Notes: a model not told the origin generated them from the sequence alone. A stretch of 64,000 nucleotides of DNA from CALMKX01 sp036274895 (GCA_036274895.1 DASUEU010000027.1:1-64000); one strand, 5' to 3'; positions 37,569-47,600 are shown, numbered from the stretch's first letter. Made by a program: numbers and translations.

Positions 37569-38522
37569 ATGTACGCTACTTCTTCAGTGGGTGACCCTGG
37601 GTCCGGTGAATTCGGCCGGCCAAGAATCTGCGGCATCGGTGCCTGTACTGTAGACGTTCTGTTTGTCCTGTCACCCGTACAGGTGTCACTTCATTCGCAG
37701 CTGGCCACGGAGTTCTCGCTCCAAGTCGGCGGACCCGTTGCGACCAGCCTGATGGCTGCGGCTAGACTGGGCGCAAAGACCCAGGTAGTGGCGCAGGTTG
37801 GCGACGACTGGGCGGGCAGAATCATCCGCGATTCCCTGCAGGAAGTTGGCGTCAATGTCGAGAATATGGTGTTGGTTCCAGGTGGCTCTTCCCGCATCGT
37901 GCTAGTACTTGTGGACCCGAACACCGCAGAGAGATCGTTCGTTTTTCGACCGGACTCGATGGAACTAGCCACGAAGGAGCAGATTCAGGCCGCCGGTCTC
38001 GAGGAAACGGTCATTCTGCTTGTAGATGAGGCGAGTCCGTGCAGCATTGCGGCCGCGAGGGTTGCGCGTCGTGCTAGAGGCACTGTCATCTTTAGCGGCA
38101 GCTGGGCGAAGGGGAAGCTTAGAACCCTTCTGCGTCTGGTAGACATCTGCGTCGTGTCGGATGAGTTCTTCAGCGACTGGAGCTTTCAGGAGGGGGCGCC
38201 TCGCTCCGTTCTTGATCTAAAAAGCGCGAGCACCGCCGCGGTGGTAATAGAGACTCATGGAAAGGACGGGTGTACTCTGTGGGAGGCGGGGGAGTCAAAG
38301 AGGTTCCCTGCTTTCCCGGTAGCGGCTGTTGACTCCACTGGAGCTGGCGACGCCTTTACGGGCGGCCTTGTCTTCGGCATTTCGGAGGGATGGCCTATGA
38401 GTAGAGCCATAGAGGTCGCCTCGGCCTGTGGTGCCCTGAGTTGCACTCGCCTCGGCGGAAGTCAGGGCTTGCCGGATAGACGTCAGATCGAGAGCTTTCT
38501 TGCGGAGAGCAAGAGGAGGTGA
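37569..38522 (+). CDS. PfkB-family carbohydrate/nucleoside kinase
   Basis: 317 residues. An N-terminal ribokinase-type fold (ICGIGACTVDVLFVLSPVQV; FSLQVGGPVATSLMAAARLG; TQVVAQVGDDWAGRIIRDSL) is followed by the C-terminal signature VDSTGAGDAFTGGLVFGISE with the catalytic aspartate and anion hole. All key residues are present, so it is probably active. The substrate cannot be told from sequence; ribose, a nucleoside or a sugar are all possible. The gene lies 55 bases after the TIR gene and 5 before the oxygenase gene. Confidence 0.85.
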   Translation: MYATSSVGDPGSGEFGRPRICGIGACTVDVLFVLSPVQVSLHSQLATEFSLQVGGPVATSLMAAARLGAKTQVVAQVGDDWAGRIIRDSLQEVGVNVENMVLVPGGSSRIVLVLVDPNTAERSFVFRPDSMELATKEQIQAAGLEETVILLVDEASPCSIAAARVARRARGTVIFSGSWAKGKLRTLLRLVDICVVSDEFFSDWSFQEGAPRSVLDLKSASTAAVVIETHGKDGCTLWEAGESKRFPAFPVAAVDSTGAGDAFTGGLVFGISEGWPMSRAIEVASACGALSCTRLGGSQGLPDRRQIESFLAESKRR

Positions 38523-38527
38523 GAGCA

Positions 38528-39214
38528 ATGACCAGCCCCAGCCTAGAGCGGAGCGAACTCCTTCTCGAGTGGTCAACCCCGCTCTACCTTCTCGTCTTCT
38601 CCGACGTTGATCGGCTCAACTCGGAGCTTAAGAGGACAATTCTGAGAAAGGAGAAGGAGTTCGTCAACCATCCTTTACCCCAAAAGCGTACACCACAATA
38701 CTGGAATCGATTCTCCAGCTTTCACCATCGACAGGACTTGTTCACTTGGGCTGGACCAGCAGTCGAAGAATTGAAGGGGATGGTGACAGCGGCTGCTGGC
38801 AGGTTTGCTCAGGAGTACTTTCATCAGGAGGCACTAGTCATCGAGAAGCTTGCTGCCTGGGCGAACGTTAGTCGTAGCGGAGACTGGCATGGCCCCCATA
38901 GTCATTTTACAGGAAGCCAGTTCTTGTCAGGCGTCTACTGGGTGTGTAACGAAGGAAGTAGCGAGGCAGGTGGCAACCTTGACGGAAACCTGGTTTTTCT
39001 AGACCCGCGTGGATCCAGCTGTCCGGGAAAGCATGAAGTTGTTTTCCGCCCGCAGCCGGGAAGCATGGTGCTACAACCTTCTTGGTTGGCGCACCTGGTA
39101 AGCCCAAAGAGAAGTCCGGGTCTGCGCATTTCTGTCGCATTTGATATTTTTCAAAGAGAGAACACATGGTGGAGACAAGAGGCTCGGAGCTTGCCCGATA
39201 CGGGCTGTCGATAG
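38528..39214 (+). CDS. 2OG-Fe(II) oxygenase (TIGR02466-like)
   Basis: 228 residues from the ATG at 38528, with AGGAGG upstream. The double-stranded beta-helix core shows WANVSRSGDWHGPHSHFTGS, FLSGVYWVCNEGSSEAGGNL, FLDPRG, RPQPGSMVLQPSWLAHLVSP and GLRISVAFDI. The histidines in GPHSH and WLAH and the arginine in LRIS are where iron and 2-oxoglutarate ligands are expected in this family. TIGR02466 oxygenases have no settled substrate. It overlaps the next gene by 49 bases. Confidence 0.78.
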   Translation: MTSPSLERSELLLEWSTPLYLLVFSDVDRLNSELKRTILRKEKEFVNHPLPQKRTPQYWNRFSSFHHRQDLFTWAGPAVEELKGMVTAAAGRFAQEYFHQEALVIEKLAAWANVSRSGDWHGPHSHFTGSQFLSGVYWVCNEGSSEAGGNLDGNLVFLDPRGSSCPGKHEVVFRPQPGSMVLQPSWLAHLVSPKRSPGLRISVAFDIFQRENTWWRQEARSLPDTGCR

Positions 39215-39891
39215 GATTGGTCGATCCATCAGCGGATTTGGAGGTCGCACTCCAGGTCTCACGACTTCTTACGGATGTTTCTAGCGAGATGATGGAGTCG
39301 CGAGGCGGGCACGTCCCAGATTCGATCGTTCGGGAGGTCATCCACCGCCTTTATACGTCGACGGATTCGGTAGCGACCACCTTCGCCGGGCATGGCTTTC
39401 GCTTTGTAGTAGGTAGCTCTGAGGGCGCTATCGTTGCAACCGTGCTTGTGTCGAAGGAGCCGGATGTAGTTCTGGGCTATTGCAGTACATCTCCCATCGG
39501 CCGAGCCGTGAAGGGCCAGCATCCTCTTGGCCTCCACTCGATTTTTAATCTAGCGGTTGCCCCGGCTTGGCGGCGGCGAGGAATTGCGCGAGCACTTCTT
39601 GACGATGTAGAGTTGCACTTTCGTTCCTATTTCACTGGTGTCGGCTGGTGGGTCCGCTCGGAGCCTCCAGATCACGACATCTATCTGAGGCTCGGATTCG
39701 TTCACGAGCCGTCTTACGATGGCTTCCTGATGAGCGGCGTGAGTCCGTCCGCGGTGTTCGACTCCGTTGGGGAGTATAATGCGCGCTACTGGTGCAACTG
39801 CCTCGAGAACAGAGGCCGGCGTAGCTGCAGTCCGGTAGCTAAAGTGAAACATTGGGCCTTTACGAGGATGTTTTGCTCACGGTCGCTCTAG
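39166..39891 (+). CDS. GNAT-family N-acetyltransferase
   Basis: 241 residues. The acetyl-CoA binding motif A is clear (FNLAVAPAWRRRGIARALLD, about residues 127-146). C-terminal LRLGFVHEPSYDGFLMSGV follows. The N-terminal 75 residues are less typical. It begins inside the oxygenase gene, so translation may be coupled. Substrate unknown; in this setting it could modify a protein, a nucleotide-derived small molecule or a toxin. Confidence 0.78.
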   Translation: MVETRGSELARYGLSIGLVDPSADLEVALQVSRLLTDVSSEMMESRGGHVPDSIVREVIHRLYTSTDSVATTFAGHGFRFVVGSSEGAIVATVLVSKEPDVVLGYCSTSPIGRAVKGQHPLGLHSIFNLAVAPAWRRRGIARALLDDVELHFRSYFTGVGWWVRSEPPDHDIYLRLGFVHEPSYDGFLMSGVSPSAVFDSVGEYNARYWCNCLENRGRRSCSPVAKVKHWAFTRMFCSRSL

Positions 39892-39910
39892 GACCTTCCG
39901 CGTTCTAGTC

Positions 39911-40810
39911 ATGAGTCAGTTTGGGGAGAGTGAACTTCGTCGCGCGACGGCCCTGCGGAGCAGCGACCGTTGGTTGGAGCAATGTGTTCGTAACGGCCGT
40001 TGTGTCCTGCTGCCATATTGGAATGGCAAGTTTCTGGTAGCGACTGAAGATGGTCGCGCTGCTGTGGTCTATAGAGACTGGGTCCTTCTGGGCGCCTGCG
40101 TGGAGGCGGAGAAGTCGGCGCTCCTCGGTTTCAAGGGCAGGGTGAGTTATGTGGCTGTGGACCTTTCCGGCCACTCAATGGAAAGTTTGAGAGAGATAGT
40201 TGGAGGCTCGTGGAGTCTTAACGATCTCCAGGACATTTCCCACTGCCTGCCGCGAAGCGACGCTTCACTGCTGGCCTACGCGAAGTCTCTGTTCTACTGG
40301 ATGAGGCGAACTGCCTACTGCGGTGTATGTTCCTCACGTACTAGATCACGTAGCGCTGGGCTCTTGCGGGAGTGCACGTCTAGCGAGTGTGGAATGAAGT
40401 ACTTTCCGAGCGTCGATCCGGTTGTGTTGATGTTTATTGCTACGCGTGACGAGTGCCTCCTCGCGCGGCGGTGCGAATGGCCAGTCGGCCAGTTCGGTAC
40501 TCTCGCTGGTTTCGTAGAGCCAGGCGAAAGCCTAGAGGAGGCTGTACAGAGAGAGGTTTTGGAGGAGGTTGGCCTGCTCGTGGAGGTGGTTCGATACCAT
40601 TCGTCCCAGCCGTGGCCCTTTCCTTGCTCGCTGATGATCGGTTTTGAGGTCAGGCCATGTAGTCGAAACGTGCGATTGGACAAGGCTGAGCTTGCAGAGA
40701 CGCGCTGGTTCACGCGGACCTCCCTTAGAGTGGAGCGAGAGAGAGGTCTACGGTTGCCTGCCGAGAGTTCTGTGGCTCGCCAGATGATCGATGAGTGGCT
40801 TGAAGGCTGA
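39911..40810 (+). CDS. nudC: NudC-type NADH/NAD+ pyrophosphatase (Nudix)
   Basis: 299 residues. A zinc ribbon (C137, C140, C155, C160) precedes the Nudix domain with Nudix box GFVEPGESLEEAVQREVLEE (from G200) continuing VGL, and the diagnostic SQPWPFPCSLMIGF (232 on), which is specific to NudC NADH diphosphatases. It should split NAD(H) into NMN(H) and AMP, and NudC can also remove NAD caps from RNA. The length is slightly above E. coli NudC because of the N-terminal domain. It is the last gene of the cluster with the TIR NADase, adenylate-kinase-like and PfkB proteins, all of which handle NAD or its breakdown products. Confidence 0.88.
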   Translation: MSQFGESELRRATALRSSDRWLEQCVRNGRCVLLPYWNGKFLVATEDGRAAVVYRDWVLLGACVEAEKSALLGFKGRVSYVAVDLSGHSMESLREIVGGSWSLNDLQDISHCLPRSDASLLAYAKSLFYWMRRTAYCGVCSSRTRSRSAGLLRECTSSECGMKYFPSVDPVVLMFIATRDECLLARRCEWPVGQFGTLAGFVEPGESLEEAVQREVLEEVGLLVEVVRYHSSQPWPFPCSLMIGFEVRPCSRNVRLDKAELAETRWFTRTSLRVERERGLRLPAESSVARQMIDEWLEG

Positions 40811-41361
40811 GGGTTAACGACCACCCGGAGGACTGCAGTGCCTAGCCCCAAGTGGACCGGTGCAAGGATCGGAGAGTGGCCCTCGAGGAAGAGTTGCGGC
40901 TTAGTGTCCAGTCCCTCCAGCCAGTGTGCAAGGGCGCTCTTGGGGATTCTCCCTGGAAGCAGCGCGAGACCGACCCTCTCCTCGCCATTGCTTGGGGCTG
41001 ACGGGCGTAGGCTGCTTTGAGAGTCTAGGCATGATTACTGGGAGTCAGGCGCCTCTGACGCCATGCAAGCTGCAGCAGTTTGAGCGGCCACTTGGGCGGG
41101 AAGAGTTCGCCGTGCCTCCTCCTCTCACGGTGAGCCGCCGTCACCGGCTGGTTTCGTCAGGGCTAGGTGAGCGCGCCGGCTTCCTTGATGTCCTTGACGG
41201 CGGCTCGGAGTAGTTGCACGCAGCCTAGCTTAGTGGTCCGCAGGGGCTGTAGAAGAGGGCTGCGACGAGGCAGCCACAGCGCGAAGACCGTGCTTTCATC
41301 GGCCCGGCTGGGCTGGCTACCATGGTGGGTTGGCCTGGTTCATTGGGCTGAGCGGAAGGCA
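40811..41361. other. Gap between TIR cluster and module B
   Basis: No supported gene. Several short plus-strand frames have coding-unlike composition. Confidence 0.5.
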
Positions 41362-41392
41362 GGGCGGCCCGGACACGGGCTCCAGGCCGCCC
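41362..41392 (-). terminator. Hairpin at the end of module B
   Basis: GGGCGGCC/GGCCGCCC stem with a different loop from the copy at 12204-12234, at the same distance from the 145-aa gene. No T-run. Confidence 0.45.
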
Positions 41393-41404
41393 CTGGGTCC
41401 AAGC

Positions 41405-41842
41405 TCAAGCGGCGGTCTTGCGCTTGCCGCCGGTGGCCGGCTTGGCTTCCACCGGCCCACCTTCGGTCTGGGGAGCCTCTCGCTGCTCCACGAGACGGAA
41501 GCCCACGATCCCCTGGCCAAAGGCCTCGGCGTCGAAGGTGCGAGCCTCTTCCACGCTCAGCCCGTGGTGGGCGAAGAATCGGCGGCCGTCCAGCAGCGCC
41601 GAGCGGTTGGCCTGCTGCCGGAGCTTGTAGCGCCCCTTGGCCCCTTCGGGGGCCGAGCGGATGCCGACCGCCTTCGTCACGGTGTCGTAGCCGAGCTGGA
41701 CGTGCGCCACGCCGTCGCCGAGCAGGGCGACGGCGGCGCCGGTCAGGGACAGCTGGCCGCTCCTGCGGACGGTGATCTTCGGTGCTCGGTTGTCGGTGCG
41801 GGCGCCCTCGAAGAAGTCGAACTGCTCGAAGCTGGTGCTCAT
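41405..41842 (-). CDS. Module B: 145-aa protein of unknown function
   Basis: Nearly identical to the module A protein at 12247-12684; changes include EQFDFF for ESFEFF, GDGVAH for GEGVAH and VEEARTF for IEPRTF. The same ribosome binding site region and a promoter element (41914-41939) precede it. The high similarity over the whole length, also at the DNA level, indicates recent duplication or ongoing exchange between the modules. Function unknown. Confidence 0.75.
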   Translation of the reverse strand: MSTSFEQFDFFEGARTDNRAPKITVRRSGQLSLTGAAVALLGDGVAHVQLGYDTVTKAVGIRSAPEGAKGRYKLRQQANRSALLDGRRFFAHHGLSVEEARTFDAEAFGQGIVGFRLVEQREAPQTEGGPVEAKPATGGKRKTAA

Positions 41843-41913
41843 GGTCTTCCTCCTGGTCTGGGTTTGGGGATGAGGCGGGCTTTCTCGCCCGGCTTGTTCA
41901 TGAGCCCAGTGGC

Positions 41914-41939
41914 TACGGGACCTCGCGCCGGATCGTCAA
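41914..41939 (-). promoter_or_regulatory. Module promoter element upstream of the 145-aa gene (copy B)
   Basis: Minus-strand TTGAC-N16-CCGTA with spacer containing CCGGCGCGAGGTC; one base change from copy A. Confidence 0.65.
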
Positions 41940-42003
41940 CCAGGGGAGCGCGAGAATCTCGCGGGTTTCGAGGCGGTGCTCGAGGCGGCGGCCAGGGTCC
42001 TTC

Positions 42004-42603
42004 TCAAGCGTCCCGCGCGCTCCTCGACACCGGGGAACGCACAACCCCGCTTGCCTCGAGCACTCTGCGCAGGCCGGCGAGAAGGGCTTGCACGCGGCCG
42101 GGACGCAGGCCCATTCGCGCGCCGACCTCTTGCTGGGTGAAGCCGGCGAGGTAGATCAGCGCGAAGACCTGGTACTGCCGGGCCGAGAGCAGCCGCCGGC
42201 ACTCGGTGAGCTGCTGCCGCAGGGAGTCGCGGCCGATCGCCGTCTGCTCGGGCGTGGGTGGCCACGTGGACCCCAGCGCGACCCACTCGCCCGCCGTCGA
42301 GGTCGGCACCTCACGCTTCTTGGCTCGACCCCGGCGCACAGCGTCGATCGTCAGGTTGCTCGCGGCGCGCAGTGCATAGGCCGGGAAGGACTCCACCTCC
42401 GGAGGGATGCCACGCTCCCAGAGCCGCAGCAAGAGATCCTGCAACAGGTCGTCGAGGGCGTCTCCTGGCAGACGCGCGCCCCATTGGGCGGCCGTCCAGC
42501 GCATGCGGCGACGGATGCCGGCGAGGAGATCCGGGCTCAGCCCGGACACGAACCAATCAGGGTCTGTGCCTACACCCTTCCCTTCCACGAGTCGCCTCGT
42601 CAT
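42004..42603 (-). CDS. Module B: ECF-like sigma factor
   Basis: 199 residues from an ATG preceded by AGGAGGAAGGG. Region 2: DALDDLLQDLLLRLWERGIP, FPAYALRAASNLTIDAVRRG. Region 4: LLSARQYQVFALIYLAGFTQ followed by QEVGARMGLRPGRVQALLAG. It is clearly the orthologue-like copy of the factor at 12846-13448 but has more changes than the 145-aa protein, mostly in the linker. The recognition helix (GLRPGRVQALLAG against GLGPGRVQALLAS) is almost unchanged, so both factors should read the same -35 element. Confidence 0.82.
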   Translation of the reverse strand: MTRRLVEGKGVGTDPDWFVSGLSPDLLAGIRRRMRWTAAQWGARLPGDALDDLLQDLLLRLWERGIPPEVESFPAYALRAASNLTIDAVRRGRAKKREVPTSTAGEWVALGSTWPPTPEQTAIGRDSLRQQLTECRRLLSARQYQVFALIYLAGFTQQEVGARMGLRPGRVQALLAGLRRVLEASGVVRSPVSRSARDA

Positions 42604-42767
42604 CCCTTCCTCCTGGTGCTTCTGGGTCGAGCCCGGCCTGGGTGGCCTGGGCCGTATGGAGGTCTGGGAGGCGCTTGGGAGGCCGTTCCGGGGTGAGCGG
42701 TAGGCCCAACCACGACCCCGCTGCCCCGCCGGCCTCCCAGGGCCTGCCATGCCCCTGGAACCGGCGA

Positions 42768-43292
42768 TCACCCCTGGGCGGGTGGCTCCTGGACCTGGGG
42801 GCCGAGCGCCCCCTCTCCAGCGGCTCGCGCCTCCAGCCGTTCGGCCAGGATCGCCCCGGCCCGGCGCAGCGCGGTGGGACCGGCCGCCTCCAGCAGCAAG
42901 GCCAGCGAGGGCGGAGACATCGCGAGGTGCAGGCCGGCGTGCAGACAGCCCAGGGCCTCCGCGTCAAACGTGGCCAGCCAGCCCACGGTCTCGGCCTTGG
43001 AGTCCCCGCCCATCGCGCTCACGGGAAAGCCCTGGGCCTGGGGCTCGCCAGCAAGGACCAGGCGGGCAGCACGCCCGCTCGCTGGGAGCAGCGCTCCCGC
43101 CAGCAGGGCCAGGTCCCGATCCGTGAACACAGCGCGGGGTGCGGGCTCGCCGTCCTGGACCACGCCCCAGCGCTCCGGGCCGAAGGCGACCACTCGCCAG
43201 GGGCCGCAGGTCGAGGCTTCGAGGGAGGTCGCCGGCTCGTCGTGCTCGGCGAAGTGGTCGAGGAACTCGGGGGCGAAGGCGTTGGGCTCCAT
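42768..43292 (-). CDS. Module B: 174-aa protein of unknown function
   Basis: Same start (MEPNAFAPEFLDHFAEHDEP), length and core (TCGPWRVVAFGPERWGVVQD) as the module A protein at 13614-14138; the C-terminal third varies more. AAGGAG lies upstream of the ATG, and the promoter element at 43394-43418 precedes it. Function unknown. Confidence 0.72.
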   Translation of the reverse strand: MEPNAFAPEFLDHFAEHDEPATSLEASTCGPWRVVAFGPERWGVVQDGEPAPRAVFTDRDLALLAGALLPASGRAARLVLAGEPQAQGFPVSAMGGDSKAETVGWLATFDAEALGCLHAGLHLAMSPPSLALLLEAAGPTALRRAGAILAERLEARAAGEGALGPQVQEPPAQG

Positions 43293-43393
43293 GGCGAGGC
43301 TCCTTCTCGGGGGCTCCGAGAGACGGGCCGGGCCTGGGGCTCCTGATCCCTCGAGCCTCAGGCCGCAAGCAGTGGGCATGAGGCTGGTAGCAG

Positions 43394-43418
43394 TACGGGA
43401 GCTTGCGCTGGGGGTCAA
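43394..43418 (-). promoter_or_regulatory. Module promoter element upstream of the 174-aa gene (copy B)
   Basis: Minus-strand TTGAC, 15-base spacer (one shorter than the other copies), CCGTA. The spacer contains AGCGCAAGCTC. Confidence 0.6.
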
Positions 43419-43473
43419 CGGGGACCGCGAGCCCCGGGCTGGATCACGGCGAACCGCAGGCTGCCTCGATCCC

Positions 43474-44193
43474 TCAAAGCCGGCCCCTCTGTCGTAGCGA
43501 CACCCACTGACCGGCCTCCCCGACGATGAGGTGGTCGTCGAGAGTCAGCCCCAGGGTCTTCGCCGCTTCGGCCATCCGGCGCGTGAAGAGGAGATCCTCT
43601 GCGCTCGGTTCGGGATCGCCGCTCGGATGGGTGCTAAAGAGGACGATTATCGACGCCCCGGTGAGCAGGGCTTGCTTGAGCACCGGGCGGGGCTCGACCT
43701 CGACCCGGTGCAGCGTGCCGCGGAAGACCTCGCAGCAGGCCAGCAGGTGACGGCGACCGTTCAAGAGCAGAGCGCCGAGGATCTCTTGCTCCTGGCCGGC
43801 GAAGCAGAGGCTGAGGTAGCGGGCGATGTCGGCGGGCTGGCTCAGGGGATGGCGGTGCGGGACATCGGCGAAGGCGAGACGCCGGGCAAGCTCCACGGCG
43901 GCGACAAGCGTGGCGGCCTGTGCGTCGAGCAGGCCCCGCCTCCTGAGAGCAGGCATGGGAGCACCGCGCAGCCCCGCAAGCCCGCCCACCTCATCGAGCA
44001 GCGTCCGGATTCGCTCGGCCGATTCGAGGTGAGGCCGGCTGCTCCCCAAGAGCAGCGCCAGAAGCTCTGCGTCCGACAGGGCTTCGGCGCCCCGGGAAGC
44101 CAGCCGATGCCGGGGACAGTCGCCGGCCGGCTCTTTGAGGGCGAGGGGCCCGGGTTGGTGCCTGGGTCGTTTGCTGTCTGGACGGGGCCGCAT
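43474..44193 (-). CDS. Module B: RadC-like JAB-domain protein with altered metal site
   Basis: 239 residues. From about residue 105 it is almost identical to the module A protein, including EVFRGTLHRVEVEPRPVLKQ and FSTHPSGDPEPSAEDLLFTR, again with serine (S187) in place of the first JAMM histidine. The first 100 residues (HRLASRGAEALSDAELLALL) are only distantly similar to module A, which points to mosaic exchange. The N-terminal part still looks like the RadC helix-hairpin-helix/UPF0758 N-terminus. The promoter element lies 18 bases before the ATG. Confidence 0.82.
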   Translation of the reverse strand: MRPRPDSKRPRHQPGPLALKEPAGDCPRHRLASRGAEALSDAELLALLLGSSRPHLESAERIRTLLDEVGGLAGLRGAPMPALRRRGLLDAQAATLVAAVELARRLAFADVPHRHPLSQPADIARYLSLCFAGQEQEILGALLLNGRRHLLACCEVFRGTLHRVEVEPRPVLKQALLTGASIIVLFSTHPSGDPEPSAEDLLFTRRMAEAAKTLGLTLDDHLIVGEAGQWVSLRQRGRL

Positions 44194-44210
44194 GGAGCGG
44201 CTGTGGCTAG

Positions 44211-44236
44211 TACGGGGGAACGAGGGGAGAAGTCAA
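44211..44236 (-). promoter_or_regulatory. Module promoter element upstream of radC-like gene (copy B)
   Basis: Minus-strand TTGAC, 16 bases ending TTCCC, then CCGTA. Position relative to the ATG is the same as in module A to within one base. Confidence 0.6.
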
Positions 44237-44630
44237 TGAACCGCCTGTTGCGCTGCCACTCCCACTTCGGCCGTCCTCCGGGCAGGAGCGACCTCGGCGA
44301 GTGCCGCGACGCTCCGAACCGCAGGGACTTGCGACTGTCGCTGGACCAGGGGATCGAAGCCACATTCCACCCACCAGGGATCGCAGACGAGGCTGACAGA
44401 CCTCCTTTCTCTGCCCGAGTTGACGCCTCTTTTCCGGAGTCCGCAAGCGGGGGTCCACGGGTGCTCATCTGGCAAGCAAGGGCGGGCGAGTCCGCGCGTT
44501 CCGCTGATGAAAACCCGAGCTGGCAAGGGTCCTTGTCAGACGAAAACGCCGCTGGTGTAGCGTAGCCATCGAACTCGATCGCCGCCAGCCCCCACTCTGT
44601 GATCTACGTCGGAGGGGACGATCTGGTCCG
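44237..44630. other. Gap between module B and the Avs-like gene
   Basis: No supported gene; both flanking genes are on the minus strand. Short frames on either strand have no recognisable domain. Confidence 0.5.
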
Positions 44631-47600
44631 TCATCGAAGGTGCCAAGTCTCCTTCCAAGGCTGCATGTCGTTGCCGGGCACCTTCCATTCAAACAGCCTC
44701 TTCTCCATCGTCTTGCCCTGCTCCTCTAGCTTGCGATTGAGCGCGGGCAGGTTCAGGTGGAAGTGTCGGAGGCGCATCTCGTGGTCCGGCTCGGCGCTGG
44801 CGGCGTCGATCTCGTCGTGAATCCACGAGCCGGTCATCCGCGTGGCAGTGCCCAAGAACAAGCGGAAGGCAGCCCAGGCCCGCTCGCGCGTCGGCTCGCG
44901 GAGAAAGGCCCGAAACCAGTGCCGCGCCCACGAATCGCGGTGGTTCTGCCGGTGGGCCCAGTCCGCAACGTGTCGCACCCAGGAGGACTCTCGCGCCGCA
45001 ATCTCTGCGAGGTTCACCTGCAGCTCGGTCGCCCCTCGACCGAGCCCGCGGAGAGCAATCGATCTGCCGCGGTCCAGGAGCCGCCCCGACTTCTCTCTCT
45101 CTTTCGCGACCTCCAGGAGCCAGTCAGTGGCCGCATGCTCGTCCGCTGTCCGCGCCAAGACCTGAAGAGCGTCGTCGGTCACTGCGCGCGCAATCAGATC
45201 TGACAGCAAGGCGGTCGCCGTGGCTGTGCGACCCGCCTCGAAGGGCAACCGGAGAAGTGCACGCAGTGAGACGCTCTCATATGGCTCGCGCCCCAGCCGA
45301 CGAACGAGCGTGATTGCGCGACGATCGTCCTGGTTCACCAACGCGACGATCAGAGCCGAGACGATGTTAAAGTCGAAGTGCACCAAGATCTGGCCGCGCT
45401 CGCTCTTGCTCAGGATCTCCTCGCACCAACCATCGACTGCATCCAAATGAAGCTCCAGCATGCGCTCGAACATGGCCGCGCAGTACGTGTCAGGCGGCCA
45501 CATCGGGTTGCGATGTGGAGGTGCTCCCCCTTGTTCGGCCACGCGCTCAAGCCAAGACGCCAGCTCGGTCGCGTCGAACCCCCGCTCGGCGATGAGCCAA
45601 GTCTCGCTCGCCGGATCCAGATGTCGTGTCAGGGGAGGAACGGCAAGGGCCCGACGCAGCCAGCTCTCGGTGCTGAGCAGGCCGCTCAAATGGTCACGGT
45701 CTAAGACTCCCGCCTCGGCGCAGCGCCGATTTAGTTCGACGTCACGCGAGCGAATCGCAGGGGTCGCGCTCAGGATCCCGAGACCCCCGCCTGAGATTGC
45801 CTGCCAGAGCTCTTCACGTTCCCTGTCTTTCAAGGTTATCTCGCTCGGCCAGGAGAACATCAACCGTCGCCGCTGTTCCTTTTCATTCGCGGCGGCGATG
45901 ACGGCGATCGTCTGCGTGACCTGGGATCGCGAGAGCGGCGCAAGCAGGTTCATCCAATCGCGGCGATCGTCCTCAGCAGGTCGACGCGACAGAAAGCGTA
46001 GCTGATCGGCAGACCGCCGCATCAACGCCAGTGCAATTCCAGTCGCAGCGGCCTCGATGTGAGCCTCGTGCCCCGGCGGTTGCCTGTGCCGGAGCCGCCG
46101 CGCGAGTGCCGTCACCTTACGCCCATCGTCCGGCTCGAGGAGCAAGAAGATGCTGTCGAGATCATGGAAGGCTTGCTCCTCGTACTGCGCAGCGTCGCGA
46201 ATCCACGAGCGGGCGGCCGCCCGATAGAAGCTCGCCAGCTCTCTTGGCGCGACTCGACAGAGAGTCGGCTCCATCTCCTCCAGCCAGGTGTCCTGAATCG
46301 TCTGCTGGCGCCCGCGAAACACTTCCACCGGGTCCAGCCCACTGAGCGCCAGCTGCGCCTTCGTGAAAACCACCTCGACGGTCGGATCGAGCGCCTTCTG
46401 CTGAAAGTCCGTAGCCTCGATCCGTGCCGCCCGAACTGGATCGTCGTCCTTCGGCGTCTTCCGCCTCCAGCAATCGTCCCTCGGATCCAGCTCTTGGGCA
46501 CGCCGATCGGCGTCCACTGACCCCTCGATGCGGTACAGCAATGCAGCCGTCGCTTGAGCGTGCGGCCAGGATCTACCCTCCACCTCCGCTGCAGCGTTCA
46601 GCAGGACGCGGCGCAGCCCGTTGTCACCCATTCGCGCGAGCCAGTACGCCTCTTCGGAGTAGGCGAGCTCATTCATCGTCCTCTGGCTGACCGCCCAACT
46701 CACAAGCCCACGGCCGTAGGCCGCGCTACGCGAATGAGAAGCGACGAGCAAGGCCAGCTGAGCCAGCCACAAGAGCGAGCGGTCGCCGACCTCCGAGATC
46801 ACCCAGCCGACAGACGGGTCTGCCTTGACCGCATCGATGCGGGCGCGGGTCTCGGGATTCCCGGGTACACGGGAGCGGAAGCCCTCGGGATGCACGAATC
46901 CGAGCCAGCGCTCGCACATCTCCACGAGCTCGGGATGATCCGCCCAGCTCTCGCCGATTCCCGCGAAGCAGTACCTGATCCGGCTACGAACAGCGTCGTC
47001 TCCGGGCTCTCCTGCCCACTCCTGCTCTGCGAGCCGCCGGAAGGCCTGCGAAGCCCGAGGGAAGAAGGCCCATGGCCGAGCACCTACCCAGGCCTGATTC
47101 GCGTTTCTCAGCCGACAGAGCGCGGCCAGCAGGGCCACTGCGGCATCCTCGGGCGGTGCCGACCGTCCTGAGGGAACGAGCACAATGCAGACCGCGAAGG
47201 ACAGGATCTTGGCGACCAGGTCGCTGTCACCCCACTCCTCAACAGTACGCTCGACGAGATCCACCACTGACCTGGCGCTGTCGGTAGCACTGCACACTTG
47301 CCCGACAAGCCAGTGCGCCAGCGCGTGCGGCCGACGCTCGGGATGAAGCTGCCGGAGGCCGGGAGCCCCCGGGGCTGGGACAAAGATCCTGCTCGTGTCG
47401 AGTTCTTGGAGTGCGAGACGCAAGTTCTTGACTTCCGGGCCAAGCTCCTCCGCAATCTCCGCCCACGACACGTGCTGCAAGGTCGTCATGCTCCCATGCC
47501 GCCTGGCGAGTCCCGCCAGCATTGCTTGGAACGCCTCGTCGCTTACCGGGGCTCCCAGATGCTCCTGCTCCCGCTCTTTCATCTCCTCCCAAAGCAGCCG

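Noticed and set aside
40838..41213. Short plus-strand frames before module B
   Set aside because: Overlapping, without domain or start signal; look like non-coding sequence.
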